Assembly: GCA_041650595.1 (NCBI GenBank)
Contig: JBAZKW010000002.1
Coordinates: forward strand, 62,001 to 126,000
From: CALFCX01 sp041650595
Lineage (GTDB): Bacteria; Margulisbacteria; WOR-1; JAKLHX01
Direction: 5' to 3'
Length of the DNA stretch: 64,000 nucleotides
Positions 9,789-18,461 of the stretch are shown in pieces. Position numbers and translations under genes: made by a program. The notes below the pieces were generated by a model that was not told the DNA's origin, searched no databases, and worked only from the letters and a program-made list of their open reading frames with translations. Numbering within the stretch: position 1 is the first letter of the stretch; the number at the start of each line of letters is the position of its first letter.

Positions 9789-12506
9789 TTGCATCTTAAA
9801 GAGCTGACCCTCAAAGGTTTTAAGTCATTCGCAGATAAAACATCGTTCTTATTGGATCCGCCGCCTTCTGTCACAGCAGTGGTCGGCCCTAACGGTTGCG
9901 GCAAATCAAACATCATTGACGCCATGCGTTTTGTGCTGGGAGAACAAAGCATCAAAGATCTGCGCGGCGCTTCGCTTGAAGAGATCATTTTTGCCGGAAG
10001 CAGCTCAAGAAAGGCTGTCTCTATGGCAGAAGTCTCTTTTCTCCTGGATAACAGCGACGGATATCTGAAGACCGAATACAGTGAAGTATTGGTAAAAAGG
10101 CGGGTTTTCAGGTCCGGGGAAAGCGAGTTTTTCATCAATAAGAACCTGTGCCGTCTAAAGGATATCAAAGAACTCTTTTTGGATACAGGCATAGGGAACG
10201 GCGCGTATTCCATAGTGAATCAAGGACAGGTCGATCTCATACTCAGTTCAAAACCCGAGGATAGGCGATCAATATTCGAAGAGGCCGCCGGAATAAACAA
10301 GTATAAATTCAGAAAAAAAGCTGCCGAACGGAGGCTTATAGGCACAGAACAGAACCTGCTCAGGGTAAACGACCTTCGCGGGGAAATAAAGGAAAATCTT
10401 TCTTCGCTGGAAGGGCAGGCAATAAAAGCAAAACGCTACAAAGAAGTAAAAGAAAGCTTAAAGTCTCTGGAAGTCGGGCTGGCTAAGAAACAGGTCCGGT
10501 CACTAAGCGAAAGAATGGGACAGCTGAAAGCAAAGGTTGACGAGCTAAGGACAAAGACCCATGGTGCTGAAGACGGAGCGGCAAAAGAAGAAGAGGAAAA
10601 AAACCGGCTTAAGGTTTTTATCAGGGATATAGAATCTAAAATGGAAAGCCTGCGGCTTGAAATGGCTTCCGGAAAAAGCGCTGCCGAGGAAGCAATTACA
10701 AAAATAAGCGTGGGCAAAGAAAGAATTTTTCAGCTTGAAGAAAGACGCGGAGAAGTACGAAAAGAGGTCGAAAGACTGGGACTCCTTAAAACGGCAAAAG
10801 AAGAAAAAGCCGGGGAAAAACGTAAGAGCCTGACCGAATTCGAGGGCCAATTCACACATGCAAAACAATATCTGGAAGAAGCACAGGCTTCCTTGGATGA
10901 AATAAACCGCAAGACAGAGGAAAGTATACGCGGCTGGAATAGCCTGAAAAACCCCATTTTTGAAAGAGAGATGGAAATATCCTCACAAAAGCATAAGATA
11001 TCGGAACTTGACCTGTCTATAAAATACGCTAACGAATCTCTGGCAAAAGAAAGAGCTTTTTTGGACAATTTGTTGGGACTCAAGGAAGATATTTCTTTTC
11101 TTGAGTCTGAAGTGCTTGGCCTGCAAGGCGTTTCTCAGGAGCTCAAGGAAAGGCTCTCTTTGAGAAAAGTGGAGATCTTCGGCAAGATAGACATAGAAAT
11201 AAAGGTTATACAAAAGAACATAAAGGCACAGGAAGAAAACCTGGCGCTTCTTGAGGCGGAAAGAGAAAAAAAAGATACCGCTCTGAAAAAAATCCAGCAA
11301 AGTGCCGGCGAAATGACCGATCAATTCTCATCCCTGGAAAACAAGCTCAAAGAACTGAACTCGGAAAAAGAAAAAGCCATAGCTCGCCTGGCGGAAACGA
11401 GAGCAAATTTTGCCAATAACGACAGCACATTAAAACAGAAAAAGGAAGAAGAATCTTCTGCCCGCGAACAGACAAATGAAGTTGAGCGGCAGATAAAAGA
11501 CAAAACTGAAGAAGAAAAGGGCCTTTCCTTTAGGATAAAGCAGACGGAAGAAAGCATTTCAGGTGCCGAAGAGTCAATCCCACACCTCAGAGAAAGAGCA
11601 CAGACAGCCTCACAAAATCTTGAAAAAACTGCGGCCGAAAAACTAGCCGCTCAGGCCCGTCTGGAAAAGCTGGAGGAAAAAATACGCGACTTGTCGGGAG
11701 AGGACCGTGTCGCGAGGGATGAACTATTTAAGGAAGAAGTGTCCTTGGCCAAATTGGAAGGGGAATTGGGTGCGGTAGAGGCTTTGATGCAACAGGAATA
11801 CGGATTGTCGGCAGCTATGGTGCTTGAAAGCCCCGAGGAAGAAGTACAGAACCAAACAAAAGCTAAAGAAGAGATCGAAAGGCTGCGAATGGAGATCAGG
11901 GAAATAGGGCCGGTAAACCTTCTTGCAGTGGAAGAGTTCGAAACCACCAAAGAGAGATTGTCTTTCATAGAAGAACAATGCAATGACCTTATTTCGGCAC
12001 GCGACAATCTGAACGGCCTGATCACGCAGCTTGATGACGAGGCAAGGCAAAAGTTTTTAACTACTATCGAAGAAGTGAACCGGAATTTTTGTCAGGTGTT
12101 TTCTTCTCTTTTTGAGGGCGGAGAAGCAAGAATATCCCTTTCCGACGGCGATCCGCTTGAAGCCGGCGTTGAGATCTTTGCGAGGCCTTCCGGCAAAAAG
12201 TGGCTAAGCCTTGCTCTTATGTCCGGCGGAGAAAAATCGCTTACCGCGATCTCTATACTGTTCGCATTGATCAGAACGAAACCAAGCCCTTTCTGTTTTC
12301 TGGATGAAGTTGACGCGGCACTTGATGAGATAAACACCATAAGATTTTCCAAGCTCATCAAAGAGTTCTCCAAAGAATCTCAAATCATTGTTGTTACTCA
12401 CAGCAAAAGGACAATGTCTTCAGCCGGCACGATGTATGGAGTTACAATGGAAGAGCCGGGTGTTTCCAAGCTCGTTTCAATGAAGTTAGTTAAGGTGGCT
12501 GATTAA
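9789..12506 (+). CDS. smc: SMC-family chromosome segregation ATPase lacking a recognisable hinge
   Basis: Structural-maintenance-of-chromosomes ATPase. The start is TTG at 9789 with GGGGA 6 bases before; the N-terminus then reads HLKELTLKGFKSFADKT as in bacterial SMC. Walker A is GPNGCGKSN (about residue 35), followed by the conserved QGQVDLIL and FEEAAGINKYK segments. The C-terminal head has the signature LMSGGEKS (Ser812) and Walker B FLDEVDAALDE (Asp839, Glu840). Between the heads (about 165-730) everything reads as charged coiled coil. Length is 905 residues against about 1150-1190 for the family, and the globular Gly-rich hinge is not visible. A TATAAT box lies at about 9752. Head function is secure; how it dimerises is an open question. 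Confidence 0.9.
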   Translation: MHLKELTLKGFKSFADKTSFLLDPPPSVTAVVGPNGCGKSNIIDAMRFVLGEQSIKDLRGASLEEIIFAGSSSRKAVSMAEVSFLLDNSDGYLKTEYSEVLVKRRVFRSGESEFFINKNLCRLKDIKELFLDTGIGNGAYSIVNQGQVDLILSSKPEDRRSIFEEAAGINKYKFRKKAAERRLIGTEQNLLRVNDLRGEIKENLSSLEGQAIKAKRYKEVKESLKSLEVGLAKKQVRSLSERMGQLKAKVDELRTKTHGAEDGAAKEEEEKNRLKVFIRDIESKMESLRLEMASGKSAAEEAITKISVGKERIFQLEERRGEVRKEVERLGLLKTAKEEKAGEKRKSLTEFEGQFTHAKQYLEEAQASLDEINRKTEESIRGWNSLKNPIFEREMEISSQKHKISELDLSIKYANESLAKERAFLDNLLGLKEDISFLESEVLGLQGVSQELKERLSLRKVEIFGKIDIEIKVIQKNIKAQEENLALLEAEREKKDTALKKIQQSAGEMTDQFSSLENKLKELNSEKEKAIARLAETRANFANNDSTLKQKKEEESSAREQTNEVERQIKDKTEEEKGLSFRIKQTEESISGAEESIPHLRERAQTASQNLEKTAAEKLAAQARLEKLEEKIRDLSGEDRVARDELFKEEVSLAKLEGELGAVEALMQQEYGLSAAMVLESPEEEVQNQTKAKEEIERLRMEIREIGPVNLLAVEEFETTKERLSFIEEQCNDLISARDNLNGLITQLDDEARQKFLTTIEEVNRNFCQVFSSLFEGGEARISLSDGDPLEAGVEIFARPSGKKWLSLALMSGGEKSLTAISILFALIRTKPSPFCFLDEVDAALDEINTIRFSKLIKEFSKESQIIVVTHSKRTMSSAGTMYGVTMEEPGVSKLVSMKLVKVAD

Positions 12507-13644
12507 TATACAAAATCTGCGTTTTATATTTTTTACGGTTTTTCTGCTATTTTTATCCCCCGCTTTTGCCCAGGACATAGGGCAGGCAACGGGGAGACTG
12601 GAATATTTTTCGTTTTCTAGAAGCTGGGGCGGAAATTCTCCTGTAAAGGTCCATGTATTCACGGCGCCTTTGTCTTCCGATATAGAAATAAGACCGGCAC
12701 TTGCCAGAGGAGCCGTAGGCAGACTTCAAAGAACATCCGTAATAGCAGAAGAAAATAACGCGCTTGCCGCCATAAACGGCTCATTTTTTAACAGAGACTA
12801 CCCTTATGTCCCAGTAGGACTTCTTGCTATAGACGGAAAAGTGCTCACAAAATCTCTCTTGGAAAGGACCGCAATAGGAATAAGCAGCAATGAGGTTGTC
12901 TTTGGCATCCCAAAATTTGTCGGCCATGTCGTAAACGATTCATCCAGAGAAAAAATACCTGTCTGGGGAATAAACAGGCCGCGCAAAGAAAATGAAGCTA
13001 TCATATATACTCCCGAATACGGAACTACCACAAAAACCAACAAAAACGGTGTCGAGCTGATAATAGAGGATGATATGGTGGTAGGGATTTCCGAAGGGGC
13101 TTCCCCTATCCCGGAAAACGGTTATGTGATCTCTTTCCACGGCTGGACCAAAAATTATGCTGACGAACTTCCTCCGGGAGCAAGGCTTTCCGCAACGTAC
13201 AAGCTCGCGGACGGCTGGGATAAATATGACCATGTAATAACAGGAGGCCCTCGCCTTCTGATGGAAAGAAAGATCGTGGTCAGCGAAAGTCTTGACAATG
13301 AAAATTTTGGAGGAGATGTTCTCGGAAGGAACGCCAGGACGGCTGTCGGTCTAAGTGCGAATAATGATATTTTGTTCGTAGTGGTCGAAGGCAAAAAGGG
13401 CAGATCAAGAAGAACTCGCAAGAGAGGGGCAACCTACCAGGAACTGGCCCGCCTTATGCAGGACCTTGGAGCAGTGGAAGCTATTGGTCTAGACGGCGGC
13501 GGCTCCTCCACCATGTACATAAAAGGGCGTGAAGTAGTGAACTTGCCTTCCGAAGGCTATGAACAGGGCGTCAGCAATGCTCTAATAATCAGGTATAAGA
13601 CAAGCCCTCAGTCTCAGGAAGCCGATACAACTGATAAAAAATGA
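12502..13644 (+). CDS. Secreted phosphodiester glycosidase (NAGPA domain) with a non-canonical start
   Basis: Exported NAGPA-type protein (phosphodiester glycosidase, often annotated as exopolysaccharide biosynthesis protein). The family motifs AINGSFF, ITGGPRLL, ARTAVG and LDGGGSSTMY are present. In frame upstream of the first canonical start (TTG at 12670) lies a clear signal peptide, LRFIFFTVFLLFLSPAFAQD, so translation must begin earlier. That stretch has no ATG, GTG or TTG back to the in-frame stop at 12487. The likeliest initiators are ATT at 12502 or ATA at 12508, just after AAGGTGG at 12492-12498 and overlapping the smc stop. Alternatives are a sequencing error or start at 12670 with loss of the signal. 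Coupled to smc. It probably acts on cell-envelope glycans. Confidence 0.8.
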   Translation: MNIQNLRFIFFTVFLLFLSPAFAQDIGQATGRLEYFSFSRSWGGNSPVKVHVFTAPLSSDIEIRPALARGAVGRLQRTSVIAEENNALAAINGSFFNRDYPYVPVGLLAIDGKVLTKSLLERTAIGISSNEVVFGIPKFVGHVVNDSSREKIPVWGINRPRKENEAIIYTPEYGTTTKTNKNGVELIIEDDMVVGISEGASPIPENGYVISFHGWTKNYADELPPGARLSATYKLADGWDKYDHVITGGPRLLMERKIVVSESLDNENFGGDVLGRNARTAVGLSANNDILFVVVEGKKGRSRRTRKRGATYQELARLMQDLGAVEAIGLDGGGSSTMYIKGREVVNLPSEGYEQGVSNALIIRYKTSPQSQEADTTDKK

Positions 13645-13650
13645 GACTAG

Positions 13651-15366
13651 CTATTTTAAGTAATCGAGCAGGTCTTTTAGTCCCAGAGTGTTAATAACAT
13701 CTTTTTTAGTAAGCCATCCCCTTCTCGCAGTGCCGACCCCGAATTTCATATATAAAAGATTGTTTGTGCTGTGAGAATCCGTATTTATCGATATTTTAAC
13801 CCCTTTTTCTTTCGCAAGGCGGCAATGGACATCGTTTAAATCCAGCCTGTCCGGATAAGAGTTCAGCTCAAATATTGTATGGGTCTTTGCGGCTTCGGAA
13901 AGTATTTTTTCAATGTCTACTTCGTACGGCAGCCTTTTGCCCAAAAGCCTTCCGGTGGGGTGAGCTATTATGTTGACCAATTTATTTCGCATCGCTTTTA
14001 TTATCCTTTTGGTCATTTCATCCTTAGACGCAGAAAACCCGGAGTGTATCGAAGCAACTATTATGTCCAACCTGCTCAATAATCCGTCTGAAAAATCCAA
14101 AGAACCGTCTTTTAATATATCTACTTCAGAGCCTTTCAATATTTTAAATCCGGGCAGTTTTTTGTTTATTCCGTCTATCTCATCCATCTGTTTTAGAAGT
14201 TCTTTTTCCGTCAATCCTCCGGCGACCTTGGTTGATTTTGAATGGTCAGTTATCGCAATATATTTATAACCCAGTTTTTTTGCGGCCCGAGCCATCTCTT
14301 CTATAGATGCAGTGCCGTCTGTATAATCGGAGTGCATGTGAAGATCGCCTTTAATATCTGTTATCTCTAAAAGATTGGGCAGTGTTTTTCTTTGGGCGGC
14401 TTCAATTTCTCCGGAATCTTCCCTTAGTTCCGGAGGGATATATTGCATCCCAAGGGCATTGAAAAGCTCATCTTCAGTTTTCCCTGCTATTCTTTTACTG
14501 CCTTTGAACACACCGTACTCGCTTACTTTGAGCCCTTTTGATATTGCGATCTTTCTTATTTTTATATTGTGTTGCTTTGAGCCGGTAAAATAGTGGGAAG
14601 CAGACCCGAACTCATCTTCTTTGACTATCCTGAGATCAGCATTCATATTGTTCTCAAGCACCACGGAAGATTTTGTTTCGCCTTTTGCGGTCACCCGTAT
14701 CACCTGAGGGAGAGAAGTAAAAACATCCGACAGACGTTTGGGATCGCTTGAAACAGCCAAAATATCTATGTCCCCTATCGTCTCTTTCATCCGGCGCAAG
14801 CTCCCGCAGATAATGGCTTTCGATACAAATGGCTTTTCTCCGATCGACCGCAATAAAATTTCGGCATAAGGAAGAGCCTCTCCTATCAAATGTTTTTTGT
14901 CCATTTTTTTCAGATTTTCGATGCCCTTGATAATGTTTTCAATTCTCTTTTCTCGCACCCCGTCCAGTTTTTCCAAGACCCCTTTTTTTGCGGCTGAGAG
15001 AAGTTCGTCCACGCTCTTTATTCCAAGGTCTTTATACAGTCTGATCACAAGTTTGGGGCCGACCCCTTGTACACCCAACATCTCCACCACGCTCTCGGGA
15101 ATGTCTTTGTGCAGCTCTTCAAGATAGGAAGACTTTCCGGTGGTCAATATTTCCTCTATCCTTTCGGATATGCCGCTTCCTATGCCGTCAATTTCTTCAA
15201 GCGCTTTTCTGCCGCCTTTTTTGTAGATCTCCGATACGCTTTCGGCAAGGTTTTCGATGTTTGAAACGGCTTTTTGATATGACCTGATTTTAAAAAGATT
15301 GTCTTCTTTTAGCTCGAGTATGATCGAGATTTGCGAAAGAATTTTTGCAAGCGCGGCATTTTCCAT
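13651..15366 (-). CDS. polX: DNA polymerase/3'-5' exonuclease PolX
   Basis: Family X DNA polymerase of 571 residues, the usual bacterial PolX length. It has an N-terminal helix-hairpin-helix region (IDGIGSGISERI, GVQGVGPKLVIRLYKDLG), a nucleotidyltransferase core with GSLRRMKETIGDIDIL (metal-binding aspartates about residues 200-202), and a C-terminal PHP phosphoesterase domain starting GDLHMHSDYTDG (about 340) with IAITDHSKS, ASIHSGF and NTDSHS metal motifs. Role: gap filling and end trimming in base-excision repair. It is two bases downstream of the PfpI-like gene and probably cotranscribed with it. No missing catalytic motif seen. Confidence 0.95.
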   Translation of the reverse strand: MENAALAKILSQISIILELKEDNLFKIRSYQKAVSNIENLAESVSEIYKKGGRKALEEIDGIGSGISERIEEILTTGKSSYLEELHKDIPESVVEMLGVQGVGPKLVIRLYKDLGIKSVDELLSAAKKGVLEKLDGVREKRIENIIKGIENLKKMDKKHLIGEALPYAEILLRSIGEKPFVSKAIICGSLRRMKETIGDIDILAVSSDPKRLSDVFTSLPQVIRVTAKGETKSSVVLENNMNADLRIVKEDEFGSASHYFTGSKQHNIKIRKIAISKGLKVSEYGVFKGSKRIAGKTEDELFNALGMQYIPPELREDSGEIEAAQRKTLPNLLEITDIKGDLHMHSDYTDGTASIEEMARAAKKLGYKYIAITDHSKSTKVAGGLTEKELLKQMDEIDGINKKLPGFKILKGSEVDILKDGSLDFSDGLLSRLDIIVASIHSGFSASKDEMTKRIIKAMRNKLVNIIAHPTGRLLGKRLPYEVDIEKILSEAAKTHTIFELNSYPDRLDLNDVHCRLAKEKGVKISINTDSHSTNNLLYMKFGVGTARRGWLTKKDVINTLGLKDLLDYLK

Positions 15367-15368
15367 TG

Positions 15369-15878
15369 TTATCCGTTCAGGGCTTTAACTATTTCCAATC
15401 CGAATTTTGCCGCGTTGGCCGGCCCGTCAGCCGTTATTATCTTTCCGTCAACCTCTACGGCAGTTTTTGTGAGTATTGCCCCGCCTTTAATAAGGTAATT
15501 ATAAACTCCCGAAAAAGATGTGGCTTTTTTGTTTTTTAACAGACCCGCTGATGCAAGAACTGCAGGACCCGCGCAGATAGCCCCTATAAGTTTGCCCAGA
15601 CCAAAAGCGGTCCTTAGTATCTCATGTGCCTTTTTGTTATCAAAATAGACTGATGCTCCCGGTCCTCCGATAAAAAATATCCCGTCATATCCTGAAGCAT
15701 CAAAATCATTAATTGAGATATCTGCTTGTGCGGAGCCTCCAAGTTTTCCGATCGCCGTGCCTTTTATTTGTGAAACAGTGGTTACCAGAATACCGTTTTC
15801 TTCAAGGATTTTTTTGGGTTCGAAGTATTCTTCGTCCCGGAACCCTTGCTGAGCAATGACAAGAGCAACTTTTGACAT
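15369..15878 (-). CDS. DJ-1/PfpI family protein
   Basis: A 169-residue cytoplasmic protein of the DJ-1/PfpI class I glutamine amidotransferase-like fold. The nucleophile elbow is AICAGPAVLA with the conserved cysteine, and the acidic partner loop FIGGPGAS is present. Members act as deglycases, chaperones or cysteine proteases; which applies cannot be said. GGAG lies 7 bases before the ATG. It is the first gene of a two-gene unit with polX. Confidence 0.88.
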   Translation of the reverse strand: MSKVALVIAQQGFRDEEYFEPKKILEENGILVTTVSQIKGTAIGKLGGSAQADISINDFDASGYDGIFFIGGPGASVYFDNKKAHEILRTAFGLGKLIGAICAGPAVLASAGLLKNKKATSFSGVYNYLIKGGAILTKTAVEVDGKIITADGPANAAKFGLEIVKALNG

Positions 15879-15891
15879 ATATATACTCCGT

Positions 15892-17016
15892 CTATGAACA
15901 GAGATGCGTCTTTATTTCAAAAAACCTGACAAGTCCTCTTTGCGTTATTATACCTACCAATCTGCCATGGTCAACGACAAGCAGCCTTCCGAGACCGGAT
16001 TTTGTCACCTGAAGAAGGGCCTCCAGACAATCAGATTCGGGGCAGACCACAAGATCCTGCCGGACGGGGGTCAAAGCCTGAAAAACAGACGTGGATGACC
16101 ATTGGTCCCGCGGAAATTCTTTGACACTGTGAAGAGTAACTATTCCTTTGAGCAAGCCATTATCGACCACAGGGAAACCCATATGACGGTGTTTAAAGAA
16201 GTAATCGTTTACGAGTTTGTCCAGCGAAAGGTCCGGCGGCACGGAAATAACATCTTCCGACATTATCTCCTTGACCTGCACGCCTACAAGCGCTTTTTTT
16301 AATATTAATTGCTGATAGCTCATTTCAGCGGCCTCATGCAGGAAAAGCCCGAGCACCAAAAGCCATATACCGCTTAAATACTCTTTCTGTGATAAAAAGA
16401 AAAGGCCCGCAAGCATTATCGCATAAGAAAAGAATCTGCCTAAATATGTAGCTATTCTTGTGGCTGTTTTGAGGTTGTTGTTGAACTTCCATATCATCGC
16501 TCTCAATATGCGCCCGCCGTCAAGGGGGAACCCGGGTATGGAATTGAATACTACTATGCTCATATTGACAATTGCTATGTAAAACACCATGGAAGTTACC
16601 ATGGGGTGAGCGTTGGTCCTGTTTAGCACAACAAACGCCGCAAGGCATATCAAAGCAATGAACAGGCTGCACGCAGGGCCCGCGATAGCAATTTTCAGTT
16701 CGATGACAGAAGTGTCCGGCTCCTTTTCCATTTGCGCTACTCCGCCGAAAATAAAAAGAGATATTTTTTTTATCGGTATCCCGTTCCTTATAGCTACCAA
16801 AGAATGAGAAAGTTCATGAAGAAGCAGAGAAACAAATAACAGTATCGCTGAAATACCTGCCGCCAGCCAGTAAACATATTCCTGTCTCGAAGGCAAAAAC
16901 AGGGGGTAATATCCGGAAGCCAGCGACCAGGTGATCAAAATGAAGATGACTATCCAGGAATAGTTTATTTCTATCGGTATGCCAAAAATCCGCGCGACCT
17001 GCAAAGATTGTTTCAT
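15892..17016 (-). CDS. Site-2 protease family (M50) metalloprotease with CBS pair
   Basis: Intramembrane zinc metalloprotease related to sporulation factor SpoIVFB and Rip3. Several hydrophobic helices carry the zinc motif HELSHSL (about residue 65) and the second metal motif FPLDGGRILRA (about 160). The C-terminal ~130 residues form a CBS pair (VKEIMSEDVISVPPDLSL, GRLLVVDHGRLVGIITQRG), suggesting control by adenine nucleotides. I choose the ATG at 17016 over the TTG one codon earlier because a TATAAT box ends 9 bases before it and no Shine-Dalgarno supports either. The target is probably a membrane-bound anti-sigma or envelope protein, which is inference. Confidence 0.92.
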   Translation of the reverse strand: MKQSLQVARIFGIPIEINYSWIVIFILITWSLASGYYPLFLPSRQEYVYWLAAGISAILLFVSLLLHELSHSLVAIRNGIPIKKISLFIFGGVAQMEKEPDTSVIELKIAIAGPACSLFIALICLAAFVVLNRTNAHPMVTSMVFYIAIVNMSIVVFNSIPGFPLDGGRILRAMIWKFNNNLKTATRIATYLGRFFSYAIMLAGLFFLSQKEYLSGIWLLVLGLFLHEAAEMSYQQLILKKALVGVQVKEIMSEDVISVPPDLSLDKLVNDYFFKHRHMGFPVVDNGLLKGIVTLHSVKEFPRDQWSSTSVFQALTPVRQDLVVCPESDCLEALLQVTKSGLGRLLVVDHGRLVGIITQRGLVRFFEIKTHLCS

Positions 17017-17025
17017 CAAGTAAAA

Positions 17026-17034
17026 ATTATATCA
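17026..17034 (-). promoter_or_regulatory. Extended -10 box for the M50 protease gene
   Basis: Minus-strand TGATATAAT (extended -10) with 9 bases to the ATG at 17016, directly after the stop codon of the upstream LCP gene. Suggests a separate, near-leaderless transcript. Confidence 0.5.
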
Positions 17035-17931
17035 CAAGCGGAGCTTTTGCTTTAGCTCGGAAATTCTTTGTTCGTCCACGATCCAGTACCCGTACAGATT
17101 TCCCTGGCCAAAGTCACCGGGTATGGTATGCTGCCCTATGTCCGAGGGCCTTGCCATTCTGGCCAAATTGGCGATCCGTATCATCTGCCAAAAACTCATG
17201 TCAGAACTCACCGAACGTTTGATCGCCGTTATCGAAAAAGGCAGGCGCACCAGAGCCGCCGGGCTGGCAAGCCTCAGAGAAAGCGCTTTAATAAATTTTT
17301 TCTGGCGGTCTGTCCTGCCGATGTCCGCCAAAGCATCACCCCTGAACCTTACATATTCTTCGGCCTCTTTACCGGACAATTTTTGCAGCCCTTTTTTAAG
17401 GTTTATATTCAGATCTGCAGGAACATCTACATAATGCATGTCTTTCTCGACAAATATCTTTATCCCTCCGACACTGTCAACCAGATCTATTAATCCCCGA
17501 AGATCGACCGACACAAAATGATCGATATGCACATCGATCATTTTTGAAACAACGTCCATGGCAAGTTTTTCTCCGCCAAAACCATATGCGGCATTGACTT
17601 TGTGCTCTCCACGGCCCGGGATCTCTGCCATGGAATCCCTTGGAATACTGATAAGTTCGATCCTTTTATTGAACGGGTCAATGTGGGCCAGGATCAAAGT
17701 ATCTGCTCTCCTGCTGGCTGTCATCCTTTGACTGTGTTTATCATAATCATGGTCCACTCCCATGATCAGCAGATTCATCTTATGGTCCGGTATAAATACC
17801 GTCAAATACAAAGGAAGTGCCTTTGGGATAAAGATAAAGATCCAGAGGTATATCAAAAGCAGAAAATAGACTAACAAAGCGATTATTCTAAGCACATCCG
17901 GCCGTTTAAGTTTTTTTGCCATCGATACCAT
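17032..17931 (-). CDS. LytR-CpsA-Psr (LCP) family glycopolymer transferase
   Basis: A 299-residue membrane-anchored LCP protein: short cytoplasmic N-terminus, one helix (about residues 15-38), then the LCP domain with MGVDHDYDKHSQRMTASRRADTLIL, the conserved Arg/Asp cluster (ISIPRDSMAEIPGRGEHKVNAAYGFGG) and the later EEYVRFRGDALADIGRTDRQKKFIKAL motif. LCP enzymes transfer lipid-linked glycopolymers to peptidoglycan or proteins. In a diderm this suggests a cell-wall-attached polymer or protein glycosylation. Start uncertain between 17931 and 17922 (MAKKLKRPD); no clear ribosome binding site at either. Confidence 0.92.
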   Translation of the reverse strand: MVSMAKKLKRPDVLRIIALLVYFLLLIYLWIFIFIPKALPLYLTVFIPDHKMNLLIMGVDHDYDKHSQRMTASRRADTLILAHIDPFNKRIELISIPRDSMAEIPGRGEHKVNAAYGFGGEKLAMDVVSKMIDVHIDHFVSVDLRGLIDLVDSVGGIKIFVEKDMHYVDVPADLNINLKKGLQKLSGKEAEEYVRFRGDALADIGRTDRQKKFIKALSLRLASPAALVRLPFSITAIKRSVSSDMSFWQMIRIANLARMARPSDIGQHTIPGDFGQGNLYGYWIVDEQRISELKQKLRL

Positions 17932-17967
17932 GATATTTCAAAAGTCCGTCACGTTCAAGCGGTTGGT

Positions 17968-18008
17968 CCGGGGTGCCGTATTTTGTGTAGGGATTTTCGG
18001 CACCCCGG
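17968..18008. repeat. Perfect 11-bp inverted repeat between ssb and the LCP gene
   Basis: CCGGGGTGCCG at 17968-17978 is repeated as its reverse complement at 17998-18008, with a 19-base A/T-rich loop. It sits just downstream of ssb on the minus strand. There is no T-tract after it, so it may be a processing or factor-dependent stop signal rather than an intrinsic terminator. Confidence 0.55.
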
Positions 18009-18015
18009 CAACCGA

Positions 18016-18396
18016 TCAGGCGGCCATGACCAAATCTTCTTCTTTTTCGGCGTCGGACGGAGTTGAGGCTTTATAAAATCCCTTGTCAAGCATCAGCATG
18101 TTGTCCACAAGCACTTCAGTCGCCTGTTTTTTCTGACCTTTGCTTTCGTAAGATTTAAACTGCATCTTACCCTCTATCGCCACGAGACTGCCTTTTTTGA
18201 GATACTCTCCGCAAATTCCCGCCAGCCCGCGCCAGGCCACACAATTAAAAAAGTTCACCCCGGCAGTCCCGTCCTTCTTTTTGATGTCGTTCACTGCAAC
18301 CGTGAATTTTGCAAGAGGAATCTCTTCTTTTGTATAGCGGACCTCAGGATCTTTGGTGAGCCTGCCGGTCAATATCAATCTATTAAGCCCTGCCAC
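18016..18396 (-). CDS. ssb: Single-stranded DNA-binding protein
   Basis: SSB of 126 residues with one OB fold (NRLILTGRLTKDPEVRYT, KFTVAVND, VNFFNCVAWRGLA, YLKKGSLVAIEGK). The start is decided by a near-perfect AGGAGGTGAT Shine-Dalgarno at about 18401-18410: the GTG at 18396 lies 8 bases after it, whereas the in-frame GTG at 18405 would lie inside it. The C-terminus ends EEDLVMAA, so the usual acidic tip finishing in Phe (DDDIPF type), which recruits repair and replication partners, is not present. This copy may be one of two, or the lineage may recruit partners differently. Confidence 0.92.
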   Translation of the reverse strand: MAGLNRLILTGRLTKDPEVRYTKEEIPLAKFTVAVNDIKKKDGTAGVNFFNCVAWRGLAGICGEYLKKGSLVAIEGKMQFKSYESKGQKKQATEVLVDNMLMLDKGFYKASTPSDAEKEEDLVMAA

Positions 18397-18445
18397 TTGA
18401 ATCACCTCCTTTACCGGGGTTACAGCAATTTTCCCGCCAACCAGA

Positions 18446-18454
18446 TGCTATAAT
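18446..18454 (+). promoter_or_regulatory. Extended -10 promoter (TGCTATAAT) of the deacetylase gene
   Basis: TGCTATAAT with only 7 bases before the ATG at 18462 and no Shine-Dalgarno, implying a leaderless transcript. It lies in the 65-base divergent gap with ssb. Confidence 0.6.
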
Positions 18455-18461
18455 TGTTTTG

